NCBI GenBank assembly: GCA_977006965.1
Contig: OZ345378.1
Coordinates: 1,674,001-1,738,000 of the forward strand
From: Phymatolithon calcareum
Lineage: Eukaryota > Rhodophyta > Florideophyceae > Hapalidiales
DNA: 64,000 bases
Direction of reading: 5' to 3'
Shown here: positions 12,373-22,646 of the stretch, in pieces
How positions within the stretch are numbered: the first letter of the stretch is position 1
Layout of the letters: every line of letters starts with the position of its first letter
The notes under the pieces: model-generated
Seen by the model: only the letters and a program-made list of their open reading frames with translations
What the model was told of the DNA's origin: nothing
Databases searched by the model: none
Translations under genes and position numbers: made by a program

Positions 12373-13023
12373 GGTGCAGTCGAAGAGGTAATTCGGGCTC
12401 GTTTCAGGTTCGAGCCCTCCCCACATTACACCATCGGGGTACTGGTCAACGGCAGGAAAACCGAGGAGAGCCATTTGCGGTGACTTAATCCAAAACTCTT
12501 GAGTGCGAAGACGACTTCCTGTAGGAATAGTGTATTGCGGCCAAACCAAAGTGCTCCCGATGTATCCGAAAACGATGGATGCCTTACGGAGAGTCTCTTG
12601 ATTTCCGGAGCCACCGCCTGGTGGAGCAGGCTCGATGTCGATGTTGGAAAGTTCGAGATCCTGAGGTTGAATCTTCCAGCCGTCCGCCTCAACCTTGAGT
12701 CCCGCGAATGTATACCAATGGTTCTCCCCGGTACTGTTGTTGACTCGACATAAGCCGGTTTGACTGGTCGCTGTGCGGAGCGTCGTGTTATAAGAAATAA
12801 TCGTATTGTCGCCTTCTGCAGTTCCAGTCGGGTTTAGAGGATCTTCGGGACAGTTGTTGATGTCGACTGTTGATGCCTTGAGGGTTCGTGAGCCATACTG
12901 AGAGTAAGTTTTGACGCCGCCAGGTGCAGAGAAAATCTCGTGGATGAGGTATTGATCCAAGCATTGGGCACGGGCGAGAGGCGCGAGTGCCAAAGCGAGG
13001 CTGAAAAAGTAGGCGAGCTTCAT
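11971..13023 (-). CDS. Secreted cysteine-rich protein, unrecognised family, member 1
   Basis: 350 residues with a clear signal peptide (MKLAYFFSLALALAPLARA, cleavage expected before QC), so it should be secreted or cell-wall associated. Sequons NNST and NKS are present. The middle contains GLKVEADGWKIQPQDLELSN and a Gly-rich linker (PAPPGGGSGNQETL). The C-terminal third is Cys-rich (CGCRCDTSP, NECTK, LYCLNSG, NWCERD), suggesting a disulfide-bonded module. A full-length paralog lies at 22647-23699 and a broken copy at 7939-8345. I do not recognise the family. The stop codon sits in CCGTAAGC, which resembles a splice donor in both full-length members, so a small extra exon cannot be excluded. 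Confidence 0.85.
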   Translation of the reverse strand: MKLAYFFSLALALAPLARAQCLDQYLIHEIFSAPGGVKTYSQYGSRTLKASTVDINNCPEDPLNPTGTAEGDNTIISYNTTLRTATSQTGLCRVNNSTGENHWYTFAGLKVEADGWKIQPQDLELSNIDIEPAPPGGGSGNQETLRKASIVFGYIGSTLVWPQYTIPTGSRLRTQEFWIKSPQMALLGFPAVDQYPDGVMWGGLEPETSPNYLFDCTTDQTQCRAIASFTEPVDGLFVLFAGENKSATVTEAQMSVGPLKTTCGCRCDTSPDNADRVITSPTSTVNECTKTMSQAGHLYCLNSGPNWCERDTKTTYESTGAAMSSGNYPCQSVNKPYAVRVICPFSPVGP

Positions 13024-13112
13024 CGGAAGGTCGCTAGGTTTGTTTTCGTTGGATTTCTGGCTGTAGCTGACGTTAGCTTCTATTCTTTGTCAAGATTGTT
13101 TGTCTACGCTAA

Positions 13113-13122
13113 TTTATATATA
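13113..13122 (-). promoter_or_regulatory. TATA box of secreted protein member 1
   Basis: On the minus strand the sequence reads TATATATAAA about 90 bp upstream of the ATG at 13023. The paralog at 23699 has a TATA box at nearly the same distance, which strengthens both calls. Confidence 0.6.
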
Positions 13123-14343
13123 GTGGCGGAGGAACAAGCCGTATGCCCACGTCCAGCTAATTTTGCTGTATACCGCGAATATTGGGTTTAGTGAAAGTGC
13201 TAACGAGAGCACCTAGTTTCGAAAATATCATTTTGCAAATTTGAATTACACAGATAGGTCATGGCTAATGGCGTTCGTGAAAGCTGATGTCACATCTTTG
13301 ACTTTAAACTTGAACGCTGATTAGAATCCTTTTCGGAATTCAAAACGCTGATTGATATTTCCTCCCGCGGAAAAGCTCTGGCGGGAAGCTCGAGAGAGAA
13401 TTTAGAAAATTCAATTCTATCCTGTTCCAATAAAACAAGAAATTGGAGATCAAATTTTTTGAACTGGCTTCAAGTACAATCATTGTACTTGCCAAGTGCC
13501 AGTTGCAGAATCCCTGAGGGTGAGCACGAGAGATCTTCTGACTCTCGGGTTACGTTTTTCTCCAGGTCTTTGCCCGAGAACATCACGTCCGTGGTGGACC
13601 CCCCTGGTCAGAAGTCTACCTGAAAGGCGTACCCTGCGTTCCATTCATTTTGTCATTCTGCCGAAGGGACCGGTTTCCCTCTTCCGGCGTTTTCTCGGTT
13701 ACGGATGATCGACGCCTTGCGAGTTGCGATCAAGGGCAAGGTATTGACGTTCTAAAGCCCCTGATATCAAAAAACTATGCCCTCCTGGAACACGAGGGCG
13801 AGCATACCGCGAAGCGTGAAGTAAGTTTGAGAAATTAATAGAAAAAAGTGTTAAACACCGGAGAGACAAATGGCAAAAACGAGGTAGCTGATCGCGTGGA
13901 CACTTGGAACAGGCAGCAGGGACGGCCTACGTACTTTCTTTGTTTTATTGCAGGTTTTTTGAAGTTGTCCTAGTACATCCGTACGGCTACAATAGACTTT
14001 AACAGATACGAGTGATACTTGACGTCACAAGAGCTCCAAAGCTGCACAAAGTGCAGACTTACGGGTAGCTTAACATTAAAATCTCTACGGAGCCAAGCTT
14101 CAGCCGCCGTCCTTCAAAGGAATGACCCGGGTTGGAAACCTTTTAGGATGTTCATGGTAGCTGGCCATCTCGTTGTTGTCGAAGCTCGACCCAAGTGAAG
14201 ATTTTCTGCTGCGCCGACAGGGACATTGGAAGATTGTGTAGTCGGCAATGTAATTGGAACTCCTGGGACGCAAATAACAAGTTATACTTGTACCGCAGAG
14301 GACGGAGGTTGCATCACTTTTGTTCTACGCCACACGTTATGCA
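13123..14343. other. Intergenic, no gene seen
   Basis: About 1.2 kb upstream of the secreted-protein gene, up to the retrotransposon's target site. Short ORFs occur on the plus strand (for example 13496-13708) but have no recognisable motif. Confidence 0.5.
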
Positions 14344-14348
14344 ACGAG
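14344..14348. repeat. Target site duplication ACGAG, left
   Basis: ACGAG directly precedes the left LTR and is repeated directly after the right LTR at 20851-20855. A 5-bp duplication is typical of Copia-type integration. Confidence 0.9.
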
Positions 14349-15010
14349 TGTGAAACGGCAACCCGGCGCACAGGAGCTATCGCCGCTCTTCCTTCGCGGC
14401 GACCTCAAGAAACCGCAAGTGTTTGTCCAGTCTGCTCGTTTCGTCTGCCGCACCGTGTGGCAACGAGTAGACAACTTTGGCTTCCGGGCGTGGCCGTTTG
14501 CCTCGCACGACCCTGTTTTGGTCTGAAACGTTGGAGGATCCCCTCAAGTTAATTGTTCCAGAAAAGAATGTGTTTCATTTATTCTTTCTTCACCCCCAGA
14601 GCTTTTCTCCTCCCCCCTCCCCCTTCCTTCATCTCTGTATCTCCCTCTCTGCTTTATATTCCCCTGGCGCCATTTGCTGCGCCTTCACTTTTCGCGGCCT
14701 GTTGCAGGTTTCAGATTTCCCTTCCCCGCAACCTACCCAGCCGCCAATTACTTGTTGATATTAATACTCACGGCCCTTCTCGCAATACGTTACCATGTTG
14801 CGCGCCAATAGCAATTCATTAATCGGCATTGGAAGAAGCCTTCCTCCAGTGGAGGCCGCGGAGATATCACGACCCTCTAATACAGTTCCAAAACCCCAGT
14901 GGAGACAGAACCCTTGTTTGAGAAATTCTGATACGAATCGTCAAAACGCACACGTTCTCAACAATGTCAATCATGCCCAGAATTAATAAGAAAAGCGTGT
15001 TCAATTCACA
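14349..15010 (-). repeat. LTR (3' LTR in element orientation)
   Basis: A 662-bp LTR bounded by TG...CA, matching 20189-20850 at a constant offset of 5840. On the minus strand it carries an AATATAAAG TATA box at 14652-14660 and, downstream in transcription order, an AATAAA at 14578-14583. This is a normal U3-R arrangement. Confidence 0.95.
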
Positions 15011-15020
15011 TCCCCCCGTT
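15011..15020 (-). other. Polypurine tract of the LTR element
   Basis: On the minus strand AACGGGGGGA abuts the start of the 3' LTR, the place where plus-strand DNA synthesis is primed in LTR elements. Confidence 0.8.
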
Positions 15021-15049
15021 CATGTGCAACCTCTTCGGTCAGCATGAAG

Positions 15050-18000
15050 TTAAAGCTCTTCTCGGAGGGCAGGGCCATACTCGCGTCTGTCGTCAATCGC
15101 AATTGTCAGTCGTCCGGTAACAAGCATCTTCTCAAGCAAGTCGGCAGTGCTTCCAGTTATCGGCTTCGTCAGCCCATCAGCAGGGTTACTAACGCCCGGA
15201 ACCCACACAATGTCAGCGATAGCCCCACTTTCGTATTCCTCCCGCAATCGATGCACGTCCGCGCTCATTCCGCGATCGCGTGGCAAACTTTGCGTAGCAA
15301 GGCATCTATGTAATCCTTTTGAGTCAACGACGAGAGTGATCCCCAATCTTCGCCCGGTTAGCGATAGAATCGAGTCCTGCAATGCACGTGCACATCCAAC
15401 AGCAGTCACTGCCGCGATAGTTTCCGCTTCGCCCGTAGAAGTCGCCACCCGGCGCTGCTTACGCGACTGATAGGTAACTGTGTGAAAAATACTTCCCACA
15501 CTCACGCCGAACGATATGCCGACTATGCATCCTTCCTGGGCGACCTTCTTCAATGCTCCTCCGTGTGGAAAGCCCGCGTCGGAAAATACCACAATCATCG
15601 CCTGCGCATTTTCCTCCGCCGACGGTTGGAGATATGAAAGCACGGGCTGCCTTCTGAGCACGTCGCGCACCAGCGCGTTCACCTTCTTCATGCCAGCAAC
15701 ACGCATTGACGGAACTAGTTGCTGAATGAAACTTGCGGCGAATGCCGCAAATGGTGAAACGGTAACACCCAAATACCCGAGCTTCCCAGCGAGAGACTTA
15801 AGCCTCCTTTCCTCTATCCGGGAAACTTCTGCTTCCGGCTCCTTTCGCCTTTGTGTCGAAATTCCAATCACCTCAATCTCTTTAAGGTAGGCATGCATAC
15901 TGAGTGTAACGTCCTGCGGCGTCTGCATTACCTCACAAGCGTTCACAATTAGAATGGACGGAGTGTACGCCCAAGAGCTCAACTCGAAAACGCGGCTGAT
16001 GCCATCATGTGCGTAGTGCAACCAATCGACATTGCGACCCGCCACCAGCAGATCGTCGACATACTTCGCAATCATGAGACAAATATCACGGCCTTCGAGT
16101 GCCGTTCCTCGGTCGCTCGGAGTCCCTTCCACACTTGCGGCATCGCGGCAGAACAGCTGGGGCAATCCCCAAACGGTACTTAGACCAAGTCCGTTAATCA
16201 TCAAACTGTCCGACGCGCGCTGCCACTTTCGCCCAGCGCTAACAAGCCCATACATTGTTGCAGTCAGCAGCCATACTTCACGCTGAATCCTCATTTCTGG
16301 TGGTGGCTGGACGAACACTTCGCGCCGCACGCTCCCCGACTGGGTGTACGCACCTCGAATGTCCGCCTTACCGAGTATCATGCCATGTGCAGCTGCCGTG
16401 CTGTACAGCAGTCGGAATCCGTTCTGTGAGACGACGGCGGCATCAGTGCGAAAACTTTCGCGCTCATCGTCCCGGTTTCCATGAACGCAAAGTCGAGCTT
16501 TTAGTGCGTATCGCTGTGAAGCGCCATTGTCATTCTCGATCTTGATTTTGTACACGAAATGGGATGAGATTACATTCCCACCATCGGGAACTTTGAAACG
16601 GCGCACACGGCGAATGTTGGGAAACCAATTTTTGTCCAGCTCCGCCCTTTGAGCCTGATCGAACATCCATCCCGGTATGATCGACATCTCTCGCGACATG
16701 AACTGTGTGTTTCCCACTGTCGCATACACCCGACCAAGAACAACCTGCTCAGTTGCATTCCGATCAATTGGGTTCGTAAGTAGGTTTAACCTCTCCGGAG
16801 GGGGTGCACTGCGCTTACTCCTGCGCAGGGGAACAGCTGTAGAACTTTCAACAGCTTCAGATTCATCAGGTTGGTCTTCGATATTTTCCTTCGCATCAAT
16901 ATCATCGATGCTTTGTGTATGGTGGAGCTCAGTTCCTTCATGTGATTTCTGCACAGATGTGTCCCTTACTGGTGACCCTAGCCCGTCTTCATTAATACCG
17001 GTAGCGCCTTGGACCAAGTCACCATCATCTTCGTCGTATGATGATGAGGATGAGCTTCCGCCATCGCTTCCATCTGAGAGCGAAATATTTCCGTCATCAA
17101 TACGAGCGGTTTCGATACCATCCTCACTAATACCTAGTTCAGCATCGACAGCCAAAGCGGCCATAGGGCTTTTTGGTAGTGTTCGGACGTCCTCTGGTGC
17201 GATGACGCGCCTATTACGTCCAGAGCCTACTATCACAGAGTAGTCTTCTCGCACGGAGCGTACTCTGCGCTTCACCCATTCTCCGCGTGGGCGCTTGCCA
17301 CCAGGTAGTAGTACGAAAACTTCGTCGCCAATACGCATACGTCTTGATTTAGCACTGGCTGGACGTGCTTTGAGAACCTTTGCCAACAAACGGCGTGCAA
17401 CCATCTCCTCATGTGCGGCGCGCACTGCGGTGGGTAGACTTTTAGTGCCAGTCCCCGCAATAGACGGAGTGTATCCCCGAACCAGTTCAAACGAAGACGC
17501 AGTTCTGTTGCCGTACAGGATATTACTGATAAAACACGAAATAGCCAAACGATCTGGAAAGCGAAAATCCTTGTGCATTGCGTCGTTTTCAAGGCGCTCC
17601 AGTGCGTCCTTAATAACTCGGTGCTTACGTTCGACTGGTCCGGCCTTATTATGCCGACGAGCAGGTAGTGCAACGAGCTTAATCCCCAGACCTTTCGCCC
17701 ACCTTCGTGCCATCCCTTTGTCTAATTCCGCGTCCGCGAAGATCTCTGAAGGCTCTCCATGGCGCAACAGCCAGATACGTGATACAGTCCGCAGAATTCC
17801 CATGAGATCACGAGAATCGAGTGGCGCAACCTCTGAGTACGAAGTCGCGTAGTCAGCAACATGCAGTACGAGTTCCTGTCCCCAGTACATCACGTCGACG
17901 TATATGCGCGTGTTAAAGCTCAGATGAATACGGCTCATACTAAACTTGTTAGCAGGCGGTGGATCTCCACTACGCATGCACGCGGTGCATTCTCCCTGCA

Positions 18001-20185
18001 CCTGCGCCAGCTCCGCAGACATCTCCGGTTTCCATTTGTTGGCGCGTTTGAGCAGTTTTTCCACCGAGCGTGGATGCAAGTGTGTGCGCTGATGAATCCG
18101 ACGTACGATGCTGATCTGTGTTGCGTCCTTTGAAATGTTCTGTATCATGCCCATTGCAACTGCCTTTTGTAGCCCGCTCGCACATAGCGTCACCCGAGAG
18201 TGTCCGTCCACCTTGGATACGCGTGTCGATAAGCGTACTATATGGCCGTCTATCTCAAAACTGACCCAATTCCCATCGTGGGACTCGATACTTTTGTGCT
18301 CGACCAGGGCATCTTTTCCGATTACGAGCGGTACATTTCCATCGACCACCAAACATGACAGTCGAAGTAGAATATTGTCCGCAATTGGGAGCGGCAATTT
18401 GCATCGCCCAACTACTTGTTGGGGCTCGGAGTGATTCTTTTCAGTACCGAACGCATGCGATTCATAGTCCTCCGTCCGCCGCTTCGAGATTTTCGGCTTC
18501 AATCCCATCTCATCGCACAGCGAAACGTAGTTTGAAATACCAATAACGGATCCTGCGGCCCCGCCGTCGACAATTGCATATATGTTATCCATGCATTTTT
18601 CGTCCCCGTCTGCTTGCCGTCCATCACGATTACGATGTAGGCGTGACATTCCTGTAAAGGCCTTCCCAGGTGGATCAGCCCAGCGAACGCTTGACAGAGC
18701 GCTTTGTGTCGGCGGTGCCGGTTTCTTTCGCCCTGCCTGAGCCTTTGAATCTCGGGCTCGCTTCGCCTCGTGGGCCTTTTTGCACTTATCGTTCTCATAA
18801 TAGAAATGATTGCCCTCACAAACCCAACACTTTACGTCGGGTCTCGCCGAAACCTCCGTCTTCCCGGCCAAACCCGAGCGTGCGGTAGCTCCGGCTAATG
18901 TGTCCGGCGTGTTTCTGACTCGGTTATCACCTGTTCGGCCAGCGTGTGTCGCAAGGTCACCATGATCAATGCGTCTCAGTGCCATTCTTACCGCCTCCAG
19001 CGTAATAAGTGGTTCGCTCTGGCTGGCACGTCCACCCGACGTAGAGAAAGCGGGCTCCTGCCCAATTTGTGCCACAGCCAATTGTGACACCGAGTAGGAT
19101 AGATCGTTGTCTCGAGCTTTAGACAGTAGCTCCTCCACGAAGCCTTTCGTCGACTCTATCGACGTCACCATCGCGGTGATCTGACCAGCAGCTGCACGCA
19201 AGCTGCCAGATACGGCAGAAACAGATGTGGAATCTGGGGCTACAGCAGTCCATCCCGTCATGGAAGCGAACGCCTGCTCGACCGTCCGAAGCACTTGCTT
19301 CGCCCTCGTATCCATGTCTTGCAACTCCACGTTGCAGATACTGAGGTTTTCGTGGACAGAAGACTGTGTCTGCTCCTTGCTACGGCTGGCATGACGACTA
19401 GACTCGGCCTGTGCCGATCCCGAAGCCTGAGGTTGCACCTGCAACTGTGCTGTCGTGTCGTCCCTGTGCGTTGCTGCGCTAGTCTCCGCGACAGCACCAG
19501 CATCGACACCGCCTGAATAGTGGCTCAAAGCCCGAGACGCTGAAGCGGGTCCTACCAGGTACTGCGCGCGAGTCGGTTGAGGATCCAACTGGTCCTTCTG
19601 AAAACTCATGGACGCCTGCAGCACTATACTGAACTCTGCTCTAGGCAGCCTTGCGTTTAGAACGCACAGTAGGGCGAGCAGTTCCTGGATCCCCGGCGTT
19701 TGGGCAGACTCGCCATGACTGTAGGCATATTGTAGGCACAGGGCACTGTACTCAATCCAATATTTGTCGTACGTTTGTCCTTTCTGATACACTTTTTGCA
19801 TCAAATCCTTCCATGCCTTTGCCGTCTGCAGAAAAGACGACTCTCGGTCAACAGGATCGACGATGTCCAAGATGTAGTCAACCATCTTCATGAACTCTTC
19901 CCGAGTCATGTCTTTGCGGAGCATACCAGGTATGTGCTCCATCCTCAACCCTGCATTCCCGCGGATATTCGTGATGATGGCCAGAATTTGTTGACCCCTC
20001 GTCAGCCTTTTCCGTGAGGAATCATCAGAGAGGTCCTGGAAAGCAATCCAGTCGCATACGAGTCGCCTGTACACACGGGGATTCGTATTATCGTAGCACA
20101 CTGGAACTTCACCAGCTTTTACCGACCCGACGCGATCAGTCACGTCTTTCCTCGCCACATGGCGAGCACGCCAATCTGGGCCCAT
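15050..20185 (-). CDS. Gag-Pol polyprotein of the Copia-type element
   Basis: A single frame of 1711 residues from the first ATG. Order: Gag-like domain (residues 1-300), a CCHC-like zinc knuckle near 455 (CX2CX3HX7C, from CWVCEGNH), protease near 540 with DGGAAGSVIG, integrase with an H-H-C-C zinc site (THLH...CTAC) and acidic residues in YVDVMYW, IFADAELDKG and GPVERKHR. An acidic Ser/Asp-rich linker follows, then reverse transcriptase (KADIRGAY, YVDDLLVAG near 1377) and RNase H (STGEAET, VDSKGL). The protease site reads DGG instead of the usual D(S/T)G. No stop or frameshift interrupts it. The start codon lies inside the primer-binding site; the frame is also open backward into the LTR but without ATG. 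Confidence 0.93.
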   Translation of the reverse strand: MGPDWRARHVARKDVTDRVGSVKAGEVPVCYDNTNPRVYRRLVCDWIAFQDLSDDSSRKRLTRGQQILAIITNIRGNAGLRMEHIPGMLRKDMTREEFMKMVDYILDIVDPVDRESSFLQTAKAWKDLMQKVYQKGQTYDKYWIEYSALCLQYAYSHGESAQTPGIQELLALLCVLNARLPRAEFSIVLQASMSFQKDQLDPQPTRAQYLVGPASASRALSHYSGGVDAGAVAETSAATHRDDTTAQLQVQPQASGSAQAESSRHASRSKEQTQSSVHENLSICNVELQDMDTRAKQVLRTVEQAFASMTGWTAVAPDSTSVSAVSGSLRAAAGQITAMVTSIESTKGFVEELLSKARDNDLSYSVSQLAVAQIGQEPAFSTSGGRASQSEPLITLEAVRMALRRIDHGDLATHAGRTGDNRVRNTPDTLAGATARSGLAGKTEVSARPDVKCWVCEGNHFYYENDKCKKAHEAKRARDSKAQAGRKKPAPPTQSALSSVRWADPPGKAFTGMSRLHRNRDGRQADGDEKCMDNIYAIVDGGAAGSVIGISNYVSLCDEMGLKPKISKRRTEDYESHAFGTEKNHSEPQQVVGRCKLPLPIADNILLRLSCLVVDGNVPLVIGKDALVEHKSIESHDGNWVSFEIDGHIVRLSTRVSKVDGHSRVTLCASGLQKAVAMGMIQNISKDATQISIVRRIHQRTHLHPRSVEKLLKRANKWKPEMSAELAQVQGECTACMRSGDPPPANKFSMSRIHLSFNTRIYVDVMYWGQELVLHVADYATSYSEVAPLDSRDLMGILRTVSRIWLLRHGEPSEIFADAELDKGMARRWAKGLGIKLVALPARRHNKAGPVERKHRVIKDALERLENDAMHKDFRFPDRLAISCFISNILYGNRTASSFELVRGYTPSIAGTGTKSLPTAVRAAHEEMVARRLLAKVLKARPASAKSRRMRIGDEVFVLLPGGKRPRGEWVKRRVRSVREDYSVIVGSGRNRRVIAPEDVRTLPKSPMAALAVDAELGISEDGIETARIDDGNISLSDGSDGGSSSSSSYDEDDGDLVQGATGINEDGLGSPVRDTSVQKSHEGTELHHTQSIDDIDAKENIEDQPDESEAVESSTAVPLRRSKRSAPPPERLNLLTNPIDRNATEQVVLGRVYATVGNTQFMSREMSIIPGWMFDQAQRAELDKNWFPNIRRVRRFKVPDGGNVISSHFVYKIKIENDNGASQRYALKARLCVHGNRDDERESFRTDAAVVSQNGFRLLYSTAAAHGMILGKADIRGAYTQSGSVRREVFVQPPPEMRIQREVWLLTATMYGLVSAGRKWQRASDSLMINGLGLSTVWGLPQLFCRDAASVEGTPSDRGTALEGRDICLMIAKYVDDLLVAGRNVDWLHYAHDGISRVFELSSWAYTPSILIVNACEVMQTPQDVTLSMHAYLKEIEVIGISTQRRKEPEAEVSRIEERRLKSLAGKLGYLGVTVSPFAAFAASFIQQLVPSMRVAGMKKVNALVRDVLRRQPVLSYLQPSAEENAQAMIVVFSDAGFPHGGALKKVAQEGCIVGISFGVSVGSIFHTVTYQSRKQRRVATSTGEAETIAAVTAVGCARALQDSILSLTGRRLGITLVVDSKGLHRCLATQSLPRDRGMSADVHRLREEYESGAIADIVWVPGVSNPADGLTKPITGSTADLLEKMLVTGRLTIAIDDRREYGPALREEL

Positions 20186-20188
20186 AAC
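20176..20188 (-). other. Primer-binding site, initiator tRNA-Met anticodon-arm type
   Basis: Directly next to the 5' LTR, the plus strand reads CTGGGCCCATAAC. This equals the anticodon stem-loop of eukaryotic initiator tRNA-Met (anticodon CAT) as I know it. The element RNA is therefore complementary to an internal tRNA region rather than its 3' end, as described for Drosophila copia and yeast Ty5. Confidence 0.85.
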
Positions 20189-20850
20189 TGTGAAACGGCA
20201 ACCCGGCGCACAGGAGCTATCGCCGCTCTTCCTTCGCGGCGACCTCAAGAAACCGCAAGTGTTTGTCCAGTCTGCTCGTTTCGTCTGCCGCACCGTGTGG
20301 CAACGAGTAGACAACTTTGGCTTCCGGGCGTGGCCGTTTGCCTCGCACGACCCTGTTTTGGTCTGAAACGTTGGAGGATCCCCTCAAGTTAATTGTTCCA
20401 GAAAAGAATGTGTTTCATTTATTCTTTCTTCACCCCCAGAGCTTTTCTCCTCCCCCCTCCCCCTTCCTTCATCTCTGTATCTCCCTCTCTGCTTTATATT
20501 CCCCTGGCGCCATTTGCTGCGCCTTCACTTTTCGCGGCCTGTTGCAGGTTTCAGATTTCCCTTCCCCGCAACCTACCCAGCCGCCAATTACTTGTTGATA
20601 TTAATACTCACGGCCCTTCTCGCAATACGTTACCATGTTGCGCGCCAATAGCAATTCATTAATCGGCATTGGAAGAAGCCTTCCTCCAGTGGAGGCCGCG
20701 GAGATATCACGACCCTCTAATACAGTTCCAAAACCCCAGTGGAGACAGAACCCTTGTTTGAGAAATTCTGATACGAATCGTCAAAACGCACACGTTCTCA
20801 ACAATGTCAATCATGCCCAGAATTAATAAGAAAAGCGTGTTCAATTCACA
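20189..20850 (-). repeat. LTR (5' LTR in element orientation)
   Basis: 662 bp, matching the other LTR. On the minus strand: TATA box AATATAAAG at 20492-20500 and AATAAA at 20418-20423. Confidence 0.95.
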
Positions 20851-20855
20851 ACGAG
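20851..20855. repeat. Target site duplication ACGAG, right
   Basis: Matches 14344-14348. Confidence 0.9.
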
Positions 20856-22646
20856 AGCCTCGTGGAGAGGGAAACTGTATTCCGTCTTCTTGGGACGAGA
20901 GAACGCAGTTATTAAACATGAATTAGTTGTTTCTACAGCGCAATGTACTGTTCATTCATCCATCTCTGGATTTCTGAGTAAGCCTGCCGAACGCAGTCAC
21001 GTTTATGACACAAGTTTCATTTCCCAGTAGCTTGCCAAACAAACAGACCGTTTGCTCTATCGTAGTTGCACTACTTCTCAAACGCTCAAGATTATTAGCG
21101 TTAGCAAGACCGTGTCAGTTAGGTGATCAGTGTGACACCATGCATATCATCGCAGCCAGCGCACTTATCTAGGGGTATGTAAGTAGCTCCAGCACACACC
21201 TTTAGTAAAAGGAAGGCACCGACTTCTACACGGTCCAATGAGCACAAGTTGAACATCTGACATGCACCCATTGTCAGATTCATGAAATTTTTCCTTGTCA
21301 ACGACTTAGAGAAACGTCTCGTTCGCCCCACTGCTCATGTTTCGGGAGCCATCTTTACCGGATCTACAATACAATTCTGTGTCGCCTTCGCGGAACGGCA
21401 TTTGCACACAATGAGAGACACGAGCTCGGTATCGCAAGTGAACAGCAAATTTAACTAGGAAAATGCTGAGCTATAGAGATTCTTTTGCAGACTGTTAGTA
21501 TAACGAGACGACACACATAGTTAATATTCGCAGCTTCCCCGTGGGCGGCATTAGAGCCGATCTTAATTCCCTTGGTCGACACGGCGCCCTAGTCAGGGAT
21601 GCTCAGTCGTAGTCGAAAATAACATTGTAAATAACGTCGGCCGACGTTCGCGATACGAACTATGGGGTGGGTCAATCATCCAAGAATACAAAGTACGGTA
21701 AACTTTATCCCAACCAGACGCAGCGGGAGCAGATATTTTTAAGCCATATGTCTGAATCCTGATAATCATGCTGCGAATAAAAGTTGCATCTAGTTTCAGA
21801 AGAAGACAACGAATGACTTGGGGGACATGACGGGATGAGATGTTAGTTAGTAAAGCGATACTCTGTGGAAACTTAGAAGTGTTGCCCGACTCCGAAAAAT
21901 CTGCATGAACGTACACGCATCTCTTCTGATTCGGTGGGATCGATATGTTTTGCTTTGGACAGGAGCACCGTAATTCCGGTGAAGAAAGGGTAATGTCTAC
22001 AAAAAGGAGCAGCTATGAAGACCTTTTATGGAGAGAGAATTGAAAAAACTGTATAAGAATCTGTCTCTCAAAACAGGAGGACCCCCTGGAATTCAGTCAT
22101 TAATTTTCCATTGCCACATAGTGGCTAGCAGCGTTTCGATGGTATACGACGGCTTGCGCACCAAAGCCCGGTAAGTCGTCAAGGACTGATTATTGCTGTT
22201 GGGTTGTCCCATTGCTCAGCACATGGTGATCCACGAGGAAGCCTGTCCACTTAAAGATTCTTCCAGTCAGTTGCATCGTACGACGCTGGCACGCAATCCA
22301 AAGTCCATCGTTATGCGCTGTGCTAGCATTTTAGGGCTTGTTGTGTTCACTTTGCTTTTTGCATTCTTGGTTAGCTTCCTCGAATCACAGCCGTAGAGAA
22401 GAGATGAAACCCCAGAGGAACTAAAATGTTGGAGCAACAATCCTTTCGGCAGTTTTCCACCTGCCACTATCCTTAAGTTCAGAAAACAAGACCAGGTGAC
22501 AATGGACTTCTTGCTTTCAAATAATTCCAGTGCCCTGGAAGGCACGGTATTCGCGACGCAAGTCACACAAAGCTTCTAGAAGCAACCGCAACAAAGATTT
22601 ACCAGGGCACAATGTAAAAGATAACTACATTTCAAAGAAATATCGC
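20856..22646. other. Intergenic, no gene seen
   Basis: About 1.8 kb with only short unconvincing ORFs on both strands. I recognise no domain, tRNA or transposon end here. Confidence 0.5.

Larger units (their letters stand above)
14349..20850 (-). mobile_element. Full-length Ty1/Copia-order LTR retrotransposon
   Basis: A 6502-bp element transcribed on the minus strand: LTR, primer site, one long gag-pol frame, polypurine tract, LTR, with a 5-bp target duplication. Integrase precedes reverse transcriptase and RNase H, which defines the Copia order. The two 662-bp LTRs look identical by eye, and the polyprotein frame is unbroken. Both point to a recent and possibly still competent insertion. 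It sits between two members of the secreted-protein family. Confidence 0.95.

Noticed and set aside
20186-20314. N-terminal extension of the polyprotein into the 5' LTR
   Set aside because: The frame is open but has no ATG, only a TTG, and lies in LTR sequence next to the primer site.
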